From assembly GCA_039812645.1 (NCBI GenBank), contig JBDIAV010000005.1, forward strand, positions 19,265 through 83,264: DNA of 64,000 bases, in the 5' to 3' direction. The notes beneath the pieces are model-generated. The model saw only the letters and a program-made list of their open reading frames with translations, searched no databases and was not told the DNA's origin. Source of the stretch: Ancrocorticia sp039812645. GTDB lineage: Bacteria; Actinomycetota; Actinomycetes; Actinomycetales; Actinomycetaceae. The translations under genes were made by a program, and so were the position numbers. Numbering within the stretch: the first letter of the stretch is position 1; every line of letters begins with the position of its first letter. This document shows, piece by piece, positions 58,404 through 64,000 of the stretch.

Positions 58404-59260
58404 TATGCGACCTTTCGAGAGGGAATGAGCATTCGGACGAGGGGGCGCCCCAATGCCACCACAGCATACAGTCCTATGAGCATAACCACGATTGTCGCGC
58501 CGGGTGAAGCCGGAACATGATACGTAATGACCAGCCCCGCCACGCAGGCGAGTGTGCCAATGACCTGTGCAATCTGCATGGTGCGAGTGAAAGACGAACT
58601 CAGCAGCTGTGCCACGGCCACTGGGACGATCATAATTGCCGACACCAGGAGTACTCCGACCACTCGCATTGATACTGAGACGGTAAGAGCGGCGACGACG
58701 GCGACAAGGATGTTCAGTGCCCGCACCTTCAGTCCGGTGGAGCGGGCAAACTCTTCGTCGTGTGAGAGTGCGAAGAGGGGTCCTCGTAGCCCTACACCCA
58801 CGAGAAGAATGACGATTCCCAGGCCTATCGTGTAACGAACATCGGCGACGGACACGGTGGCGATCGATCCAAAAAGGTAACTGGTGAGATTGGTGGTTGT
58901 TCCACCGGCAATCCGGATGAGAAGCACACCACCAGCAATGCCCCCGTAGAACAGCATCGCAAGGGCGACATCGCCGCCGGTGCGCCCGTGCGCCCGCACT
59001 ACTTCAATGAGGATTGCTCCGATGAGTGAAGCCACGATTGCGCCGGGAATGGCAAGAACATCATTGGGGGAGAGCCCGAGTGAGCCAGCAGCTAGCCAGC
59101 CAACCGCCACACCTGTCAGCGAGATGTGGCCGATGCCGTCTCCCATGAGCGCCATACCCCGCTGGACGAGGTAGGTTCCCACAACAGGAGCGGTAAAACC
59201 CACAAGCAGCGCGACGATGAGGGCGCGCTGCATAAGGGGTGAAGAAAGCATTTCGATCAT
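58403..59260 (-). CDS. znuB: Zinc ABC transporter permease ZnuB
   Basis: This metal ABC-3 family permease has eight or more membrane helices in 285 residues. Family motifs include MALMGDGIGHISLTGVAVGW near residues 35-52 and LALSHDEEFARSTGLKVRAL, the coupling-loop region that contacts ZnuC. It pairs with ZnuC and ZnuA for high-affinity zinc import. Its ATG overlaps the znuC stop. Manganese transport cannot be excluded from the permease alone; Zur and the His-rich ZnuA loop favour zinc. Confidence 0.9.
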   Translation of the reverse strand: MIEMLSSPLMQRALIVALLVGFTAPVVGTYLVQRGMALMGDGIGHISLTGVAVGWLAAGSLGLSPNDVLAIPGAIVASLIGAILIEVVRAHGRTGGDVALAMLFYGGIAGGVLLIRIAGGTTTNLTSYLFGSIATVSVADVRYTIGLGIVILLVGVGLRGPLFALSHDEEFARSTGLKVRALNILVAVVAALTVSVSMRVVGVLLVSAIMIVPVAVAQLLSSSFTRTMQIAQVIGTLACVAGLVITYHVPASPGATIVVMLIGLYAVVALGRPLVRMLIPSRKVA

Positions 59261-60069
59261 GAAAGATCCGTCCGTAGCACTGGTGCGTGATGGCGAACCG
59301 GTTCGGGAGACTTGTGCGGGTGGACATGGTCGTGTCCAGGATCATCGTGCCCGGGTTCTGGACGCGGTGGTTCGCCGTCGTGGATGACGTGGCCATCGCG
59401 CAGTACGACGGCTCGCTGCATGAGTGATCCGAGCTCACCCATCTCGTGGAGCACTGTCACGATGGTGACGCCCTGCGTGTGAAGCCTGCCGAGAATTGAG
59501 GCGAGAGCTTCACGTGAATCGTGGTCAATACCGGCGAGTGGTTCGTCGAGAAAGAGAAGGTCGGGACGACGAACGAGAGCGCGAGCGATAAGGACGCGCT
59601 GGGCTTGACCACCAGAGAATACCTGGACGTGGTCGTTCGCCCGATCGGCGAGGTCCACTGCCTCCAGGGCTTCCATGGCGGCACGCTTAGCCTTGCGGCC
59701 GCGATCCGCCCAGAGGCGACGCGGGCCGAGCAGGCCGGACCGCACCACTTCGAGAGCGGTGGCGGGGACGCCGGACGCCGCGCTGACACGCTGAGGAACA
59801 TACCCGATGCGGTCCCATTCGACGGAGCGAGACTGGTTGAGGTCTTGTCCAAAGAGCTTCACGGAACCGGCGGTGGGCGGAATAATGCCCAGGCAGGCCC
59901 GTACGAGGGTCGATTTGCCGGAACCATTGGATCCCAACAGGGCCACAGCCTCACCCGTGGTGACGCTCACACTGATGTCGTGCAGAATCTGCGAGGCGCC
60001 AAGTGTGACATCGAGGTGAGAGACCTCTAGAGGGGTGGATATGCCGTTATTTGCCGTCACATCCACCAT
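59257..60069 (-). CDS. znuC: Zinc ABC transporter ATP-binding protein ZnuC
   Basis: This ATPase drives zinc import. Walker A LLGSNGSGKST, signature FSGGQAQRVLIARAL and Walker B LLFLDEPLAGID are intact, with the switch His in VLHEMGELG. The C-terminal 35 residues are His/Pro/Asp-rich (PGHDDPGHDHVHPHK), a likely zinc-binding tail that could sense or buffer the metal. ATG 60069 overlaps the znuA TGA (TGATG); GTG one codon upstream is an alternative. 270 residues. Confidence 0.92.
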   Translation of the reverse strand: MVDVTANNGISTPLEVSHLDVTLGASQILHDISVSVTTGEAVALLGSNGSGKSTLVRACLGIIPPTAGSVKLFGQDLNQSRSVEWDRIGYVPQRVSAASGVPATALEVVRSGLLGPRRLWADRGRKAKRAAMEALEAVDLADRANDHVQVFSGGQAQRVLIARALVRRPDLLFLDEPLAGIDHDSREALASILGRLHTQGVTIVTVLHEMGELGSLMQRAVVLRDGHVIHDGEPPRPEPGHDDPGHDHVHPHKSPEPVRHHAPVLRTDLS

Positions 60070-61019
60070 CACTTGCAGACCAGCGCGGTGCGCAAGGTCT
60101 CGAGATTGTCCTTCATCGTGGAGAGGTAATCACCCTGCTCGGGCTGGCCTTCCAGGGTGGCAAGCACTTCCACTTTGGCGCCAGCTTCGTTAGCCAATGC
60201 TTCGGCGGTCTTGGGGGAGACGAGCTCCTCGGTGAAGACGGTGGTGGTGCCGGTCTCCTGGATGACCTTCTTGACGCGGCTAATCTCGGCGGGGCTGGGC
60301 TCGCGGTCGGGATCAATGCCGGAGATCGAGGTCTGGGAGAGCCCGTATTCATTGGCGAGGTAGCCGAAGGCGGCGTGGCCGGTCACAATCGTGTTGCGCT
60401 CGCAGGTTGCGAGCCCGGTCTTGTAGCTGGCGTCAAGGTCAGAGAGTTCGGTTTCAAGCTTCGTGAGATTGTCTGTGAAAAGCGCGGAGTCGTTGGAGTC
60501 GGCTTCGCTCAGAGCCTTCTCGACGCCCTGAGCGGCGCTTTCCATACGCACCGGATCGAGCCAGAAGTGCGGGTCAAGGTTCTCAATCCCGTCACTGTGG
60601 TCGTGGTCGCTGTCGGATTCCTCCTCCGCCCCGGCTCCGAGAGGTTGAAGGTCGACGGCGTCGGACAGATCGATGATCGTCGGGCCGGAGATGGAGTCAA
60701 CGGCTTCATCCATGGAAGGCTGGAATCCGCGCACGTAAACGACGACGTCGGCGTCGGCCATCGTTGCGATGTCAGCCGGGGCAAGTTCGAAATCGTGAGG
60801 CTCAACGTTGGGGGGTGTCATGGAGGTGACGGAGACCTTGTCGCCGCCAATTTGCTCGGTGAGCCAAGTGACGGGATAGAAGGACGTCGCGACGGTGATT
60901 TTCCCGGAGCTATCGGAGGTTCCGTTCGTAGAATTGTCCCCCGTGTCCCCTGAGCAGGCGGAGAGAGCGAGAGCCACGGTAGCGCAACCAGCCGTCAATA
61001 CGATCTTTGACATCTTCAT
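60069..61019 (-). CDS. znuA: Zinc ABC transporter substrate-binding lipoprotein ZnuA
   Basis: This extracellular cluster A-I metal-binding lipoprotein captures zinc for ZnuBC. Signal peptide with lipobox LSAC, Cys22 from the chosen start. After the first metal His (NVEPHDFEL) comes an acidic His-rich loop (SDSDHDHSDG) typical of zinc-specific ZnuA, then LDPHFWLDPVRM and GHAAFGYLANEYGL carrying further ligands, and a late ELVSPKTAE segment. ATG 61019 is favoured because it lies seven bases after a GATAAT -10 box with no ribosome site, which suggests leaderless translation. ATGs at 61028 and 61013 are alternatives. 316 residues. Confidence 0.92.
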   Translation of the reverse strand: MKMSKIVLTAGCATVALALSACSGDTGDNSTNGTSDSSGKITVATSFYPVTWLTEQIGGDKVSVTSMTPPNVEPHDFELAPADIATMADADVVVYVRGFQPSMDEAVDSISGPTIIDLSDAVDLQPLGAGAEEESDSDHDHSDGIENLDPHFWLDPVRMESAAQGVEKALSEADSNDSALFTDNLTKLETELSDLDASYKTGLATCERNTIVTGHAAFGYLANEYGLSQTSISGIDPDREPSPAEISRVKKVIQETGTTTVFTEELVSPKTAEALANEAGAKVEVLATLEGQPEQGDYLSTMKDNLETLRTALVCK

Positions 61020-61056
61020 GAGAATCATTATCGAGATTTATGAGAATCGATGTCAA
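61019..61056 (-). promoter_or_regulatory. znuA promoter with two Zur-type boxes
   Basis: On the minus strand TTGACA (61056-61051), an 18-base spacer and GATAAT (61032-61027) precede ATG 61019 by seven bases. On the plus strand TGAGAATCATTATCG (61019-61033) and TGAGAATCGATGTCA (61041-61055) match the actinobacterial Zur-type box TGAAAATCATTTTCA at 12 and 11 of 15 positions. The boxes are 22 bases apart, two helical turns, and cover the -10 and the spacer/-35. Confidence 0.8.
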
Positions 61057-61149
61057 TTGACCACGTCTCCATGGCTGCAATCTCACACCCGATCTGGGGA
61101 TTGCCGGTTCCTGGATGCAACCCGCCCGGTACTCTTTCATCCGGCTGAG

Positions 61150-61155
61150 GTAACA
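61150..61155 (+). promoter_or_regulatory. Possible -10 element of glyS
   Basis: TAACAT at 61150-61155 would give a glyS leader of about 120 bases. The leader contains an ACGCATCT-gcc-AGATGCGT hairpin (61245-61263) directly before the AAAGGAG ribosome site. No -35 box was identified. Confidence 0.3.
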
Positions 61156-61280
61156 TGACATCCGGCCCGCTCCATCCCGGTGCGGTCCCCACGCGCCATC
61201 CAGGCGCGTCCCGTGCGCACCACCCACACCGGTGCGCCCCCGCTACGCATCTGCCAGATGCGTCAGAAAGGAGAACGAGC

Positions 61281-62678
61281 ATGGCCAAGCCGGCCCCCTC
61301 GCGACTCGATAATGTCATTGCCCTCGCCAAGCGCCGCGGATTCGTGTACCCCTGCGGTGAGATCTACGGCGGAACCCGCTCCGCATGGGACTACGGCCCC
61401 CTCGGCGTGGAGCTCAAGGAGAACATCAAGCGTCAGTGGTGGAAGTACATGGTGACTTCCCGCGACGACGTCGTCGGTCTGGATTCGTCCATTATTCTTC
61501 CCAAGAACGTATGGGTTGCGTCCGGTCACGTTGGTGTCTTCACCGATCCGCTCACCGAATGCCTCTCCTGCCACAAGCGCTTCCGCGTGGATCAGATGCA
61601 GGAAGAGTATGCCGAGCGTAAGGGCATCGAGGATCCTGACTCTGTGGAACTCACTGAGCTGCCCTGCCCCAACTGTGGCACCCGTGGCCAGTGGACCGAG
61701 CCACGCGATTTCAACATGATGCTCAAGACTTATCTCGGCCCGGTTGAGGACGAGTCTGGTCTGCACTACCTGCGCCCCGAAACGGCCCAGGGCATTTTCA
61801 TCAATTTCCAGAACGTCGCCACCTCGGCGCGTAAGAAGCCGCCGTTCGGAATCGGCCAGATCGGCAAGTCTTTCCGCAACGAGATCACTCCCGGAAACTT
61901 CATTTTCCGTACTCGCGAGTTCGAGCAGATGGAGATGGAGTTCTTTGTCGAGCCTGGAACCGACGAAGAGTGGTTCGACTACTGGATCGAGTATCGCCGT
62001 CAGTGGTACATCAACCTTGGCGTCAGCCCCGAGAATCTGCGCTACTACGAACATCCGCAGGAGAAGCTCTCGCACTACTCGAAGCGCACCATCGACATCG
62101 AGTACAAGTTCGGCTTCCAGAACTCGGACTGGGGCGAGCTGGAAGGTATCGCTAACCGAACGGACTTCGACCTGGGGACGCACTCCAAGCACTCCGGCAA
62201 GGATCTGTCCTTCTTCGACCAGGCCTCCGGCGAGCGTTGGATTCCCTACGTTATCGAGCCCGCCGCGGGTCTTACCCGTTCCCTCATGGCATTCCTCACC
62301 GAGGCATACACCGAGGACGAGGCCCCCAACACCAAGGGTGGAGTCGACAAGCGAGTGGTTCTCAAGCTGGATCCGCGCCTTGCCCCAGTTAAGGCCGCTG
62401 TGCTGCCGCTTTCGCGCTCCGAGAAGCTCTCGCCTCTCGCCCGCGAGTTGGCCGCTAAGCTGCGTCAGTTCTGGAACGTTGATTTCGACGACGCCGGCGC
62501 CGTCGGCCGTCGTTACCGCCGCCAGGACGAGATCGGCACCCCGTACTGCATCACCGTTGACTTCGATACCCTTGAGGACAACGCCGTGACGGTGCGCGAC
62601 CGCGACACCATGGAGCAGGTCCGTCTCCCCATCGAGCAGGTGCAGGGCTTCCTTGCCACGAAGCTGGTGGGTTGCTGA
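61281..62678 (+). CDS. glyS: Glycyl-tRNA synthetase (alpha2 type)
   Basis: This class II synthetase charges tRNA-Gly. ATG 61281 has AAAGGAG upstream; the frame is open further but upstream residues are low-complexity. Early FVYPCGEIYGGTRSAWDYGP is the GlyRS signature. CLSCHKRF and CPNCGTRG form a zinc-like ribbon, LRPETAQGIFINF is motif 2 region, and the anticodon-binding domain closes the protein. Its 465 residues are the compact bacterial/eukaryote-like alpha2 form, not the glyQ/glyS two-subunit form. No paired subunit gene is present. Confidence 0.95.
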   Translation: MAKPAPSRLDNVIALAKRRGFVYPCGEIYGGTRSAWDYGPLGVELKENIKRQWWKYMVTSRDDVVGLDSSIILPKNVWVASGHVGVFTDPLTECLSCHKRFRVDQMQEEYAERKGIEDPDSVELTELPCPNCGTRGQWTEPRDFNMMLKTYLGPVEDESGLHYLRPETAQGIFINFQNVATSARKKPPFGIGQIGKSFRNEITPGNFIFRTREFEQMEMEFFVEPGTDEEWFDYWIEYRRQWYINLGVSPENLRYYEHPQEKLSHYSKRTIDIEYKFGFQNSDWGELEGIANRTDFDLGTHSKHSGKDLSFFDQASGERWIPYVIEPAAGLTRSLMAFLTEAYTEDEAPNTKGGVDKRVVLKLDPRLAPVKAAVLPLSRSEKLSPLARELAAKLRQFWNVDFDDAGAVGRRYRRQDEIGTPYCITVDFDTLEDNAVTVRDRDTMEQVRLPIEQVQGFLATKLVGC

Positions 62679-62696
62679 TCTGCTAGATTTTTGAGC

Positions 62697-63896
62697 GTGA
62701 CGCACTCCCATCATCACGACTCCGGCGAGACGTTCTCGCCGCCCCAGCGCCGCAAGGTCCGAGTGATCCTTGCGGCGCTGGTTGTGCCTTTGGCCCTTGT
62801 GACCGCGATTCTGTTGCTGGCCATGTGGCCGAGGGGCGAGACACCAATCGGCTCGGTCCCTATTTATGCCGACGGCGTCTCGCAAACCACCGGCGTCATC
62901 ACCTCCATTGGGGAGATGGGCGAAACCGGGCAGACGGATGTCCGAATGAAGGAAGCCTCCGGCGTGGAGGTTCCCGTCCATGTTCCCTACGAGGTGGTGC
63001 TGGGCGGTCTCGAAGTAGGGGATGTGATCCGCGCTAGTTTTAATCCGCACGCGCTGGGCGCGGGCACCCCCTACGTGTTTATTGACTTCGTTCGCACCGT
63101 TCCGCTTGCCATTCTGGTGGGCATTTACTTGCTGTCGGTGCTCATTGTGGCGAGATTCAAAGGTCTTATGGCGATGGTGGGCCTTGGAGTTTCCCTCGGG
63201 GTGGTAGGGATGTTTATCCTTCCGGCACTGGTGCTCGGGCGTGACCCGTTGCCCGTCATTTTGGTGGGGGCGGCGGCGATGATGTTCGCTTCGATTTATC
63301 TCGCCCACGGTGTCTCGATTCGAACCACCACCGCCGTGCTCGGTACCTTCGGCGGGTTGATCATCACGCTAGGGATGTCGCTGTGGGCGGTGGACGCGTT
63401 ACGGCTCACCGGAGTGTCCAGCGATGACGCACTCATCCTCATGGGCAACGTCCCCGGCCTCGATATGAGCGCGATCCTGCTCTGCGGCATGCTGCTCGCG
63501 GGTTTGGGTGCCCTCAACGATGTGACAATCACCCAGGTGTCGACGGTGTGGGAGCTGCACGCGGCGAACCCCGCCGCGAGTCGCCGTCGTCTTTTTATGC
63601 AGGGGATGGCGGTGGGGCGCGATCACATCGCCTCGACTGTCTACACCCTCGCCTTCGCCTACGTAGGAACCGCGCTGCCGATCCTCATGGCGGCCTCGCT
63701 CATGCAGCGCTCCTTCGTGGACCTGCTCCAGGTCAGTCAGGTGACCGAGGAGATAGCGCGCACCCTCACCGCTTCGGTAGGTTTGATTCTCGCGATTCCA
63801 ATAACGACGGCGATCGCTGCCTCCTTGGCTCCGGTGGCACCGTCGCGGGCCCGGAGTACGTATGAGGATCAGAAAAAGGCGGAGACAGAGAGCTAG
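62697..63896 (+). CDS. YibE/F-like multipass membrane protein
   Basis: This 399-residue protein of the YibE/F family has a His-rich N-terminus (THSHHHDSGE), one helix (VRVILAALVVPLALVTAILL), an extracytoplasmic beta-rich domain (about 55-125) with VRMKEASGVEVPVHVPYEV, and about seven more helices including GALNDVTITQVSTVWELHAA. GTG 62697 lies seven bases after TAGATT, fitting a leaderless transcript; TTG 62691 would add two residues. Function unknown; fungal-like metal or solute transport has been suggested for the family. The His-rich head and nearby zinc operon make a metal link possible but unproven. Confidence 0.75.
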   Translation: MTHSHHHDSGETFSPPQRRKVRVILAALVVPLALVTAILLLAMWPRGETPIGSVPIYADGVSQTTGVITSIGEMGETGQTDVRMKEASGVEVPVHVPYEVVLGGLEVGDVIRASFNPHALGAGTPYVFIDFVRTVPLAILVGIYLLSVLIVARFKGLMAMVGLGVSLGVVGMFILPALVLGRDPLPVILVGAAAMMFASIYLAHGVSIRTTTAVLGTFGGLIITLGMSLWAVDALRLTGVSSDDALILMGNVPGLDMSAILLCGMLLAGLGALNDVTITQVSTVWELHAANPAASRRRLFMQGMAVGRDHIASTVYTLAFAYVGTALPILMAASLMQRSFVDLLQVSQVTEEIARTLTASVGLILAIPITTAIAASLAPVAPSRARSTYEDQKKAETES

Positions 63897-64000
63897 ATGA
63901 GCATTGATATCCGAGAAGTGGCGGAGCCGGTAGTGAATGATGCTGTGCTGACTAGGGAGGTGGCGGGTGACGCCGTCGTCGATCATGCGAGTTCTCATGC
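63897..64000 (+). CDS. Start of an unidentified protein, truncated by the window end
   Basis: An ATG directly follows the TAG of the YibE/F-like gene and the frame stays open for the remaining 34 codons (MSIDIREVAEPVVNDAVLTR ...). The residues seen are acidic and hydrophobic with no recognisable motif. Stop-start adjacency suggests co-transcription with the membrane-protein gene. Too little is present to assign a family. Confidence 0.5.
   Translation, partial: MSIDIREVAEPVVNDAVLTREVAGDAVVDHASSH

Noticed and set aside
61155..61280. N-terminal extension of the glyS frame, and a possible T-box riboswitch in the same leader
   Set aside because: The extra residues are His/Pro-rich without similarity, and AAAGGAG marks the downstream ATG. 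GGTGCGGTCC only loosely resembles the T-box sequence, and no specifier stem was found.
61263..63308. 681-codon open frame on the minus strand opposite glyS and the YibE/F-like gene
   Set aside because: It is antisense to two clear genes and has no family motifs. Its His/Arg-rich composition is that of a reverse-complement shadow in GC-rich DNA.
1..64000. CRISPR array, prophage, toxin-antitoxin pair or intact IS element
   Set aside because: No regularly spaced repeats, phage structural genes, transposase or integrase frames were seen.

Overview
The window reads as a contiguous chromosomal segment of a Gram-positive actinobacterium, by eye roughly 58-60% G+C. Gene content and order (ftsK-pgsA-cinA-clgR-DUF3046-recA-recX-miaB-miaA-dapF-hflX, then lexA/LysM/nrdR, then the full dcw cluster with sepF, yggT and divIVA downstream of ftsZ) are classic for Actinobacteria. 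The moderate G+C, fermentative L-lactate dehydrogenase, short SerA and a MurE lacking the DNPR signature of the meso-diaminopimelate enzymes point towards Actinomycetaceae (a Trueperella/Arcanobacterium/Actinomyces-like organism). That placement is inference; no rRNA is present to confirm it.

Layout. 1-4.2 kb: 3' end of ftsK, a convergent CapA-like lipoprotein, pgsA, cinA. 4.4-13.3 kb: clgR, DUF3046, SOS-controlled recA with recX, tRNA modification genes miaB and miaA, dapF, a convergent rRNA-methyltransferase-like gene, hflX. 13.4-19.3 kb: a DinG-like helicase, ldh, lexA divergent from a membrane LysM protein (SOS cell-division inhibitor type), an unusual AT-rich gene-poor stretch, and nrdR. 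19.3-31.6 kb is an accessory-looking segment: an acyl-CoA ligase with a long extra C-terminus, serA, a HelD-type helicase, a PAC2-family protein, an MFS transporter, a spermidine-synthase-like protein, dinB and a DUF3040 membrane protein. A family of palindromic repeats is scattered only here, and three of its four copies are fused to stop codons.

32.3-53.1 kb is the cell-wall and division cluster: mraZ-rsmH-ftsL-ftsI-murE-murF-mraY-murD-ftsW-murG-murC-ftsQ-ftsZ-pgeF-sepF-yggT-divIVA-lspA-rluD-GNAT. Most junctions overlap by a few bases, which suggests translational coupling. Together these genes make lipid II, flip and polymerise it at the septum, and place the Z ring and the polar growth zone. 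Three MraZ-type boxes at exact 10-bp spacing overlap the predicted cluster promoter. 53.4-57 kb holds dnaE. 57-58 kb holds a small S4/DedA-like pair. 58-61 kb is a zinc-uptake operon, znuA-znuC-znuB-zur, with two Zur-type boxes over a predicted leaderless znuA promoter. 61.3 kb to the end: glyS, a YibE/F-like membrane protein and the first codons of an unidentified gene.

I found no tRNA, rRNA, CRISPR array, prophage or intact insertion sequence. Most of the window is ordinary core genome. The best leads are in the control DNA and in protein tails: the stop-codon-linked palindromes at 23.0-28.7 kb, the 38% G+C island with micro-ORFs between the LysM gene and nrdR, the TIR-like repeats upstream of recA, recurring leaderless promoters, and long low-complexity or acidic tails on FtsK, FtsL, FtsQ, FtsW, the PAC2 protein and the acyl-CoA ligase.
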